This document shows, in pieces, positions 1 to 5,837 of a DNA stretch of 9,081 nucleotides (positions are counted from its first letter, which is position 1; the number at the start of each line of letters is the position of its first letter). The stretch is taken from contig JAEYZS010000083.1 of assembly GCA_023427925.1 (NCBI GenBank), forward strand, positions 1-9,081, written 5' to 3'. Under the pieces are notes generated by a model. That model was not told the DNA's origin and searched no databases. It saw only the letters and a list, made by a program, of their open reading frames with translations. This DNA is from Pseudomonadota bacterium (GTDB lineage: Bacteria; Bdellovibrionota; Bdellovibrionia; Bdellovibrionales; JAEYZS01). A program made the position numbers and the translations under genes.

Positions 1-1147
1 TTGCAGAAAAATTATTGCGCTGTTTAGTTTCCCATGAAGCAAAACCACTTTCCCCGAGAGGAGTCTGTTCCCACATGATCAAAGATTTACTCAAGTAATC
101 CGCACTCATCACTGCAATCTTTTTTGGATATTTAAAATTGACAGTCACCAAACTACGATCCGTGGTAGTGCGAGATGAACCAACGGAAACAGTGTAAGAT
201 TTTGTTGATCCACTAAATGGTGCAAGGAACTGAACAAGTGCAACTCGAATCGAATTATTAGGCCATCGAGCAAGAACCTTTGTAGCTATTGGTACCTCAG
301 TCGATCCGTCTAAGATTCTTAGGTTAGAGAGATTTGTTAGTACTCCTGACTTAAATGGAATTCCGTTACTTACAAGGTCCGTAGGTCCAGTACCACTTGC
401 ATAGTTATGCACTGTCATTTGAGTAGTCGTTGTAGAACCACCTCCACAGGCTTCTGCTTGGCAAACTTCGGACAAACTAGGTTTTGGACCTGTACAGTTT
501 GAGTCTGCTACAATTGTATTATCACTTCTCTTACATTGGACAGTTCTTGAACGAGTGCCACTAGTTCCACAAGCAGTCGCACTACATGGTCCCCAATCTC
601 CAACTTCCCAACTGTAACTACAAGTGCCAGTACATGACCTAGATGTCGCTGGTTTTGAACCCGCGCTCGTACAGAGTGAATCAGAGACAACAATATCGTC
701 ATTACGTAAACATTGAACAGTTCTTGTCTGAGTTCCATTCACGTTACATTGATTTGCGCTACATTGCCCCCAATCCCCTGTTCTCCATACATAAGTGTAA
801 CTACCGTCGCAAGAAGGGGCAGAGCATGATTGCGTCGTTTGGGGTTTTGTTGTTTTACAATTTGATTCCTGCACGATCAGGCCGTCATTTCTAGCGCATT
901 GTACAGTTCGCGATCTAACTCCTACTGTTCCACATGCCGTTGCACTACAAGTGCCATATTCGCCAATTATCCAATCATATGTGTAAGTGTCCTCACCTGT
1001 TACTGATAACGTAGAAAGTGTTTGTATATCAGAGCCACAGTTTTGGTGCATAGGCATCAGTAAAGTCAGCATAAAGAACCAAAGTATTCTATTTCTGTTT
1101 GCGCGCTTAACCTTAGAACTCAACCATATTTTTAGGTTAAAATTCAT
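1..1147 (-). CDS. Putative lipoprotein with three TSP1 repeats and a PcRGLX/YetA-like N-terminal domain (partial, 3' end outside window)
   Basis: The frame is open from 1147 to the left edge (382 residues) without a stop, so the C-terminus is missing. I chose the ATG at 1145-1147 because AAAGGG (complement of 1154-1159) lies 6 nt upstream; the in-frame ATG at 1151-1153 abuts it and leaves no spacing. A basic N-region (residues 1-20) and a hydrophobic stretch (ILWFFMLTLLMPM) precede C37 in the context HQNC-G, an atypical lipobox, so lipid attachment is likely but not certain. Three TSP1 repeats follow (about 55-113, 117-176, 177-234), each with six cysteines and the pattern W-x-x-G-x-(W/Y)-G-x-C-S ... 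R-T-V-Q-C. A GGGSTTTT linker (235-242) leads into a region with NGIPFKSGVL and LARWPNNSIRVALV. That region resembles the N-terminal RIFT-barrel domain of the PcRGLX/YetA family (rhamnogalacturonan exolyase-related). TSP1 domains usually bind glycans or proteins. A surface polysaccharide-binding or -degrading role is inference, because the catalytic part is not visible. Confidence 0.8.
   Translation of the reverse strand, partial: MNFNLKIWLSSKVKRANRNRILWFFMLTLLMPMHQNCGSDIQTLSTLSVTGEDTYTYDWIIGEYGTCSATACGTVGVRSRTVQCARNDGLIVQESNCKTTKPQTTQSCSAPSCDGSYTYVWRTGDWGQCSANQCNVNGTQTRTVQCLRNDDIVVSDSLCTSAGSKPATSRSCTGTCSYSWEVGDWGPCSATACGTSGTRSRTVQCKRSDNTIVADSNCTGPKPSLSEVCQAEACGGGSTTTTQMTVHNYASGTGPTDLVSNGIPFKSGVLTNLSNLRILDGSTEVPIATKVLARWPNNSIRVALVQFLAPFSGSTKSYTVSVGSSRTTTDRSLVTVNFKYPKKIAVMSADYLSKSLIMWEQTPLGESGFASWETKQRNNFSA
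446..619 (-). repeat. TSP1 repeat 3
   Basis: Residues about 177-234 of the lipoprotein. It opens with WEVGDWGPCS, followed by CGTSGTRSRTVQC and three further cysteines. It is closest to repeat 1 in protein sequence, but the codons have drifted, so the duplication is not recent. Confidence 0.75.
620..799 (-). repeat. TSP1 repeat 2
   Basis: Residues about 117-176 of the lipoprotein. It opens with WRTGDWGQCS, carries TRTVQC and ends with the sixth cysteine. It is the most divergent of the three: the CG after the second cysteine is replaced by CN, and the loop before the fifth cysteine is slightly longer. Confidence 0.75.
809..985 (-). repeat. TSP1 repeat 1
   Basis: Residues about 55-113 of the lipoprotein. 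Six cysteines are spaced as in the other two repeats. The opening W-x-x-G-x-Y-G-x-C-S has Tyr at the second aromatic position, where repeats 2 and 3 have Trp. SRTVQC follows the second cysteine, in the arrangement seen in ADAMTS-type thrombospondin repeats. Confidence 0.75.
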
Positions 1148-1178
1148 ACCCATCCCTTTGAAATGATCTGTTTAAATA

Positions 1179-1192
1179 GATACATCTGTATC
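1179..1192. promoter_or_regulatory. Palindrome GATACA-TC-TGTATC, possible operator
   Basis: Two perfect 6-bp arms flank a 2-bp centre, about 30 bp upstream of the lipoprotein start codon. On the minus strand a TTGAGA hexamer lies 17 bp upstream of the arm sequence GATACA, so the palindrome would cover a weak -10 region of a promoter for the lipoprotein. The symmetry is seen directly; operator function is inferred. Confidence 0.3.
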
Positions 1193-1280
1193 GGAATAGG
1201 TCGCTAGACTCTCAACTAGAAATTTAATGAATATTCTCAAAAAATAAGCGCCGGCCTAAATTAAACGCCATTTCGAACTG

Positions 1281-1293
1281 TCTCATAATGAGA
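1281..1293. promoter_or_regulatory. Perfect 13-bp palindrome TCTCATAATGAGA
   Basis: The arms TCTCAT and ATGAGA are perfect reverse complements around a single A. The core half-site ATGAG/CTCAT recurs in inverted orientation at 1348-1352 and 1366-1370, next to the promoter of the rightward gene. This suggests, but does not prove, a repeated regulator site. Confidence 0.25.
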
Positions 1294-1372
1294 TTCACAA
1301 AAATCGTTGAAATCTTTTTCTACGAGGATGAATTTACCTAGGACCAAATGAGGGGATAGCGCTTACTCATTT

Positions 1373-1401
1373 TTGCAAACCACCTCGGAGTAGCGTAAAA
1401 T
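1373..1401 (+). promoter_or_regulatory. Sigma70-like promoter for the outer-membrane-type protein gene
   Basis: The -35 is TTGCAA (1373-1378) and the -10 is TAAAAT (1396-1401, one mismatch to TATAAT), with an optimal 17-bp spacer. The -10 lies about 43 bp before the ATG at 1445. An inverted pair ATGAG (1348-1352) and CTCAT (1366-1370) sits immediately upstream of the -35. Confidence 0.5.
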
Positions 1402-1444
1402 AGTGAGAGTCGCTTTTAAGAATGTTTAACAGCAAGGAGTATTC

Positions 1445-2224
1445 ATGAAATTCTGTAGAATAATAATGTTATTTTTGTTTCCCGTTTCAGTGATTGCCGC
1501 TGATCCCGCTTTTGATGACATTAACGACAGTGATATGACTGAGATTACAAAAGGAATGGGCGCAAACTTTCTACATAATTCAATTATGGGAGCGTCCGAG
1601 ATGGGAACGTTATTCGGGTTTCAGTTAGGTCTAGTTGCTGCTCAAACTTCTGTTCCTAAAATAAATGATATTGCAAAAGAAAATGCAGGCGCTGAACTTC
1701 CTAACCTCTATAACGCTGGTCTTATGGGCGCTATCGGAGTTCCGTTTGGAATTTCAGTTGAGGGCGTATTCGTACCTTCTACAAAAATTGATGGACTTAA
1801 ATTACAGACAACTTCACTTGCTTTAAAGTGGAACATCAATGATGTAGTTCCGGTCCTTCCAATAAACGTTGCCTTAAGGGGTTTTTATTCTTTAGCAGAA
1901 TTTTCCTTCGAGCAGACAACCCCAGTCAACACGACTGTAAAAAATGATACTAAGGTATCAGGCATTCAACTTCTTATAAGTCCAATGTTCCCACTCATTG
2001 AACCATATGCAGGCATTGGAATCGTTAATGCAGACAACGAACTTACAGGTACCGGGATCTTTGATGCAGGATACACCGTGGGGACATCTGCCTCCAAAAA
2101 AGAGTCAGGGACTCAGATCCTCGTCGGTGTAAACGCGAACCTTGTTCTCTTTAAGCTTGGAGCAGAGTATAGCAGAGCGTTTAGCAATGACCGTATCGGG
2201 GTTAAGATCGCGTTCGGGTTTTAG
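1445..2224 (+). CDS. Secreted, probable outer-membrane beta-barrel protein of unknown function
   Basis: 259 residues. The ATG at 1445 has a strong ribosome site AAGGAG (1434-1439) 5 nt upstream. Residues 1-19 form a classic signal peptide ending VIAA, so the product is exported. The mature part alternates short polar and hydrophobic stretches typical of amphipathic strands, for example around 124-158, 171-196 and 223-259. The protein ends in Phe after RIGVKIAFGF, the usual C-terminal signature recognised by the BAM assembly machinery. The opening of the mature protein (about 20-50) is acidic and Met-rich and not strand-like, so it may be a plug or periplasmic segment. I do not recognise a named family and assign no function. 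Its stop overlaps the stop of the convergent oxidoreductase gene, leaving no room for an intergenic terminator. It appears monocistronic. Confidence 0.8.
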   Translation: MKFCRIIMLFLFPVSVIAADPAFDDINDSDMTEITKGMGANFLHNSIMGASEMGTLFGFQLGLVAAQTSVPKINDIAKENAGAELPNLYNAGLMGAIGVPFGISVEGVFVPSTKIDGLKLQTTSLALKWNINDVVPVLPINVALRGFYSLAEFSFEQTTPVNTTVKNDTKVSGIQLLISPMFPLIEPYAGIGIVNADNELTGTGIFDAGYTVGTSASKKESGTQILVGVNANLVLFKLGAEYSRAFSNDRIGVKIAFGF

Positions 2225-3423
2225 TCACCTGTAGGACTCGTTACATTTACCGTTTCTGGTTTATCTATCGGAGGATATTCCATCGCCAAATCGGGCTGTG
2301 GATATTGGAGATTGAAATCCTTCGATTTAAACCGAATCGGTCTTCCCTCATCTAAGGACTTCAGAATTCCACGGATCACTCTTATATCTGCTATGCCCTC
2401 CTCAAAAGAAGGTTCAGGATCTTTGTTCTGCAATATACAATCTGAAAAGTAACTGATCTCTGGTCCAAATTGATCTGCCTTTTTAAAAGTCTTTTCTTTT
2501 TTGACTTTATCTTCTTTATAAACGGTCAAAATACGTTCTGTCGCATACTCGTAGGCTTTTTCAAGGCGCAATCTCCCTTCGGTTCCAACCAATTCAAACG
2601 ACGAGCAATCGTCTGCACCAAAACTACATGTAAAGCTTGCCAGTCGTTGATTTGGAAATCTCATGATGACGGAAATTGTTTCATCAATCTCTGAAAATCG
2701 ATCTTCTCCATTATTTGCAGCCATTGCAAAGACCTCGGTTGGTTCTGAGCGGAATAAACCCCGAGCGGCGTTGATGCAATAAATACCAATATCCCATAAC
2801 GGACCGCCCCCTAAATCAGTTGGGTTCAATCGGATATTTTCGTCATCTTTTACCTGCATCGTAAATGTCGAATTAAATAGTCTCAAATCTCCAAGCGTTT
2901 CTTTGTTGCAAGCAATATCGATGGCTTCAAGATTTGATTTTTCGAAGTGCAATCTATAGGCTGTCATAAATTTTAAACTCTTCTCTTCTGCGAGATCTTG
3001 AATTCTTCTGCAATCATCAACTGAAAGTGCCAAAGGTTTTTCACACAGTACGTGACAGCCCATTTCTAAAGCTTCGATACAGGCTTTTGTATGCAAATGA
3101 TTTGGAAGCGCAACGTAGACAACGTCAACGTCAGAATTTTCTAGGCAATAAGGATAATCTTTGTAAGTAAATAGATTTTCCTCTGAAATATTATATGTCT
3201 TTGCCAGTTGATCCAGCTTTTCATTGTCTCCTGAAATTAGCATTGTAAGCTCAGCATTTTTTGCATTCTTAAATGCTGGTAATACCGCTGCTTGAGCGAT
3301 GTGGCCGAGCCCAATGACTGCGAATTTTATCTTCATTGAATTTTCTGATTTTTCACTTTTTGAACTTTCTTTTTTAGACTTACTTGATCCAGACTTTGAC
3401 TGCGATGATTTTTTCTTTTTCAT
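2221..3423 (-). CDS. Gfo/Idh/MocA family NAD(P)-dependent oxidoreductase with Lys/Ser-rich N-terminal tail
   Basis: 400 residues from the ATG at 3421-3423, chosen because AAAGGA (complement of 3430-3435) lies 6 nt upstream. An in-frame ATG at 3459 has no such site. Residues 1-29 are almost all Lys, Ser and Glu. The Rossmann domain then begins (MKIKFAVIGLGHIA; G38-x-G40-x-x-A43), followed by PNHLH (107-111) and the family signature EKP (128-130). The C-terminal alpha/beta domain contains AYRLHFE (155-161) and GGGPLWDIGIYC (205-216), which places it near the glucose-fructose oxidoreductase/D-xylose dehydrogenase branch. It should oxidise or reduce a sugar or related polyol with NAD(P); the substrate cannot be read from the sequence. 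There is no Tat or Sec signal, so it is probably cytoplasmic. It stands alone, separated from the upstream array by a terminator and convergent with the beta-barrel gene. Confidence 0.88.
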   Translation of the reverse strand: MKKKKSSQSKSGSSKSKKESSKSEKSENSMKIKFAVIGLGHIAQAAVLPAFKNAKNAELTMLISGDNEKLDQLAKTYNISEENLFTYKDYPYCLENSDVDVVYVALPNHLHTKACIEALEMGCHVLCEKPLALSVDDCRRIQDLAEEKSLKFMTAYRLHFEKSNLEAIDIACNKETLGDLRLFNSTFTMQVKDDENIRLNPTDLGGGPLWDIGIYCINAARGLFRSEPTEVFAMAANNGEDRFSEIDETISVIMRFPNQRLASFTCSFGADDCSSFELVGTEGRLRLEKAYEYATERILTVYKEDKVKKEKTFKKADQFGPEISYFSDCILQNKDPEPSFEEGIADIRVIRGILKSLDEGRPIRFKSKDFNLQYPQPDLAMEYPPIDKPETVNVTSPTGD

Positions 3424-3693
3424 AGTGTGTCCTTTCAATGAACTTAATGTTGACTTCAAAGTACGATGAACAAGTTCGAAATAAAAGTTTAGATTGTATG
3501 TTGTTTTTACTAATTAAACGTCACAATTTACGTTTGCCAAGGGAGCGACGGAATCTTTTAGGAGAGATTCGGAAAATTTGTCACATCTTTTTAAAAAAAA
3601 TTAAGGTCTCAGTGATCTTTAACGTACTCTTACCGCTGTCATTATTGGCACCTCACTTAGGCCACCAAATGCTTTATTATTTTACTTAAAAAG
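3424..3693. other. Intergenic gap upstream of the oxidoreductase gene
   Basis: This AT-rich stretch should hold the promoter of the leftward oxidoreductase gene. The best -10-like hexamer on the minus strand is TACAAT (complement of 3493-3498), but it lacks a convincing -35 at the right distance. TTGGCA followed 17 bp later by TTAATT is also only a weak match. A modest hairpin GAATCT/AGATTC (3551-3556 and 3565-3570) has no adjoining T-run. An 83-codon plus-strand reading frame (3438-3689) has no ribosome site and is not called. Confidence 0.4.
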
Positions 3694-3721
3694 GAGCTGA
3701 ATCATTGATCAGCTCTTTTTT
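3690..3721. terminator. Bidirectional rho-independent terminator closing the URC array
   Basis: The perfect 7-bp stem GAGCTGA (3694-3700) / TCAGCTC (3709-3715) with an 8-nt loop is extended by flanking A-run/T-run pairing (AAAAAG before, TTTTTT after). A U-tract therefore follows the hairpin in either direction. On the minus strand the upstream arm is made of the last sense codons of the methyltransferase gene, and its stop codon (3702-3704) falls in the loop. It separates the six-gene array from the downstream oxidoreductase gene. Confidence 0.8.
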
Positions 3722-4571
3722 GTCTCCAGAACTCTCCGAATATCACAGCAATTGCAGAACTTACGTTTAAGCTTTCCACATTCTGCGTACCAGGAATCTG
3801 AATCTGCACCTGCGCTGAACTCATCGCATCTCGAGACAAACCGTCGCCTTCTTCACCAAAAAATAAAATGGCTCTGTCAGGAAATTGTGTTTCATACAGG
3901 CTTCTTCCACCATGGCTACTTGTCGTAATGATTGTGTAACCTTCTTTTTTCGCAGCTTTCACTAGTTCCTTAATATTTGAATATAAGACCGGCTCAATAT
4001 ACTCAGCACCACCTTCAGCCGTTCTTTTTGCCGCTCCAGACTGCAAAGTCTTTGGATTATCAAGAGCTATTCCACTTACACCAAAATGAGCGGCGATTCT
4101 CATAATTGCTCCTAGATTGTGGGGATTGCCAATATTTTCAAGTGCTAACAATATCGAAGTTTTTTTACCTTTTTCCTTCTTAAACCAATCTTCTATGTTT
4201 AATGGCGCATCCACCTGAATGTTAAAACAAACACCCTCGTGATGGTGACTCTGACTAACTCTCTCGATTTCTTCAAGTTCTACAATACGGTATACTTTTT
4301 TATCCGCTGCCATCTTTTTCATTAACTCAGAAAATTGTGGCGCTACATTTTTAGTAAAAAACGCACGAATGATTTTATTGTAATTCTTCTTGTAAAACTC
4401 TTTACAAGCATTCACTCCGTAAACTCGGGATAGAAGGCTTTCATCCCTTGGCTTTTCTCTCAAATCGAATTGCGGTTTCCGTCCGACGTCAAATCTCTTT
4501 GAAGAGGGACGAGAACCCTTTAACTTCGGTTTTTCAACTTTCGACTTTCGTGTGACTTTACTTTTCTTCAT
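3702..4571 (-). CDS. TrmH/SpoU-family RNA 2'-O-ribose methyltransferase
   Basis: 289 residues. The product should transfer a methyl group from S-adenosylmethionine to a ribose 2'-OH of tRNA or rRNA in the cytoplasm. Residues 1-45 are a Lys/Arg-rich tail likely to contact RNA. About 46-120 resemble a SpoU substrate-binding domain ending HHHEGVCF (109-116). The SPOUT domain shows all three family motifs: N149-P-x-N-x-G with R158 (motif 1), FGEEGDGLS 238-246 (motif 2) and IPGTQNVESLNVSSA 259-273 (motif 3, with the knot-forming C-terminus). The target nucleotide cannot be assigned; RlmB-, TrmH- and YfiF-like proteins share these motifs. Its ATG lies inside the 3' end of the uridine kinase gene (14-nt overlap) behind a weak AAGAAG, implying translational coupling. 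It is the last gene of the array. Confidence 0.88.
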   Translation of the reverse strand: MKKSKVTRKSKVEKPKLKGSRPSSKRFDVGRKPQFDLREKPRDESLLSRVYGVNACKEFYKKNYNKIIRAFFTKNVAPQFSELMKKMAADKKVYRIVELEEIERVSQSHHHEGVCFNIQVDAPLNIEDWFKKEKGKKTSILLALENIGNPHNLGAIMRIAAHFGVSGIALDNPKTLQSGAAKRTAEGGAEYIEPVLYSNIKELVKAAKKEGYTIITTSSHGGRSLYETQFPDRAILFFGEEGDGLSRDAMSSAQVQIQIPGTQNVESLNVSSAIAVIFGEFWRQKRADQ

Positions 4572-5199
4572 TTAGTCTTCTTTTTAACTTTTCTTTGTAT
4601 GAGTTAAATACCTGTTCGTATTCGCATAATTCTTTTACTAAAGTTGTAGCATATTTTTTAGAGGGCTCAACAAATCGATCGTGCATTGGCTTAACCTGTT
4701 TCATAAATTGATTTCTAACCCCCTCCGGAGTTCGCCCTCTTTCTTTAACGTCTCTTTCAAGTCTTCTTTCAAAACGTAGCTCTTCGGGAGTGTCAAAAAA
4801 AACAAGATCGTCAAAATGCTTTCTAACATGCTCTTCATGAAATATTAAGATTCCATCGACAATGATGATGGGTTTAGGCTTAATAGTGAGTGTTCTCGCC
4901 TCTCTAGAGTGAGTTGCAAAGTCATAGATCGGTATTTCTACACTCAATCCTGTCTTGAGTGCTTCCAACTTTTTACCGAGTAACTCAAAGTCAATACTCT
5001 CGGGGTGATCAAAGTTTACGGATCCCCCATCGAAGTCGAATTTTTTTGACTGATCAAAATAGAAATTATCCTGATAAATAATTTCAACAACGCTACCAAG
5101 AGAATCATATAAGTCTCTAGCAAAGTAAGTCTTACCAGACCCACTGCCTCCGGCGACTCCTAATACAAATGGTTTATTTCGTTTGGTAGAGTCGGTCAC
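4558..5199 (-). CDS. udk: Uridine kinase
   Basis: 213 residues from GTG at 5199, chosen because AGGAG (complement of 5206-5210) is 6 nt upstream. The ATG at 5205 abuts that site and would add two residues. The enzyme phosphorylates uridine (and usually cytidine) to the monophosphate with GTP or ATP. Counting from the GTG, the Walker A loop is GGSGSGKT at 17-24. It is followed by the nucleoside-kinase landmarks YQDNFYFD, NFDHPESID, PIYDF-x-x-H-x-R, the VDGILIF strand, the lid RRLERDVKERGRTPE and a final MHDRFVEPSKKYA. Length and motif order match E. coli Udk. The start lies within the 3' end of the uracil phosphoribosyltransferase gene (26-nt overlap). In this operon it would feed RNA-derived uridine into UMP, the substrate expected for URC1, so it may serve catabolism more than salvage. 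Confidence 0.9.
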   Translation of the reverse strand: MTDSTKRNKPFVLGVAGGSGSGKTYFARDLYDSLGSVVEIIYQDNFYFDQSKKFDFDGGSVNFDHPESIDFELLGKKLEALKTGLSVEIPIYDFATHSREARTLTIKPKPIIIVDGILIFHEEHVRKHFDDLVFFDTPEELRFERRLERDVKERGRTPEGVRNQFMKQVKPMHDRFVEPSKKYATTLVKELCEYEQVFNSYKEKLKRRLNEEK

Positions 5200-5809
5200 C
5201 CGCATCTCCTAAACCCGGAACTAAATAGCCAAGTTCATTAATTTCTTTTTCGATATTGAGAGTAAAGATATCAACATCAGGGTGGAAGTGATGAATACGT
5301 TTTTGAGCAAACTCACTCAATAAAATTGTAAGTATTTTGATTTCCTTCACTTCGTAACTCTTTAGTCTATCAATGGCGGCTACCATTGTATCGGCGGTTG
5401 ATACTAGTGGGTCACACAAGATTGCCATACGCCCCTTAATGTCTTCTGGCATCTTAAAGTAATACTCTACTGTGTTGTTTATGAATTTATCTCTATAGAT
5501 CCCAATGAAGCCAGCTGAAGCAAATGGGATAACATTCAGTATCGAATCCAACATCGGATTTCCGGCTCTCATAATAGAGACCAGCACTGGAGCTTTGGTG
5601 ATCCTTTCGACTTTCGTTGCAGCTATTGGAGTTTCAATATCAATTGTCATGAGATCTTTCCATTCTCTCATCGCTTCGTAACCGAGATAAACGCTCACCT
5701 CTTTTACGATTTCTCTAAATTCTACAGACTTCGTGTTTTTGTCTCTTAAATACCCGAGCTTATGCTTTAAAAGTGGATGATTGAGTACCGTTACTTTTCC
5801 TTCTGCCAT
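5174..5809 (-). CDS. upp: Uracil phosphoribosyltransferase, URC6-type, with divergent PRPP loop
   Basis: 211 residues, the usual length. ATG at 5807-5809 with AGAGGA 5 nt upstream. It makes UMP from uracil and PRPP. Family landmarks are HPLLKHKLGYLRD (11-23), SIMRAGNPMLDSIL (78-91), IGIYRD (102-107), HPDVD (176-180) and the uracil-binding C-terminus GYLVPGLGDAGDRLYQTK (194-211), all recognisable. The PRPP-binding loop, normally DPMLATGGS in bacterial Upp, reads DPLVSTADTM (133-142): the loop glycines are replaced by Ala139 and Asp140. The gene lies 28 bp downstream of URC4 and overlaps the kinase gene. In the URC pathway this activity (URC6) is the obligatory first step, turning free uracil into the nucleotide that URC1 attacks. 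An altered PRPP affinity or regulation is possible; loss of activity seems less likely given the intact uracil site. Confidence 0.88.
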   Translation of the reverse strand: MAEGKVTVLNHPLLKHKLGYLRDKNTKSVEFREIVKEVSVYLGYEAMREWKDLMTIDIETPIAATKVERITKAPVLVSIMRAGNPMLDSILNVIPFASAGFIGIYRDKFINNTVEYYFKMPEDIKGRMAILCDPLVSTADTMVAAIDRLKSYEVKEIKILTILLSEFAQKRIHHFHPDVDIFTLNIEKEINELGYLVPGLGDAGDRLYQTK

Positions 5810-5837
5810 AAATTTCCTCTATAAATAAATACTGTTA

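Noticed and set aside
508..894. Reading frames at 508-738 (minus) and 643-894 (plus)
   Set aside because: Both lie inside the TSP1-repeat gene, whose minus-strand frame has regular cysteine spacing and a proper start; these are shadows.
3551..3570. Hairpin GAATCT/AGATTC as a terminator or attenuator
   Set aside because: Only a 6-bp AU-rich stem with an 8-nt loop and no adjacent T-run.
3438..3689. Plus-strand 83-codon reading frame in the gap upstream of the oxidoreductase gene, ending just before a terminator
   Set aside because: No ribosome binding site before its ATG, composition looks like translated AT-rich promoter DNA, and the terminator is explained by the minus-strand array.
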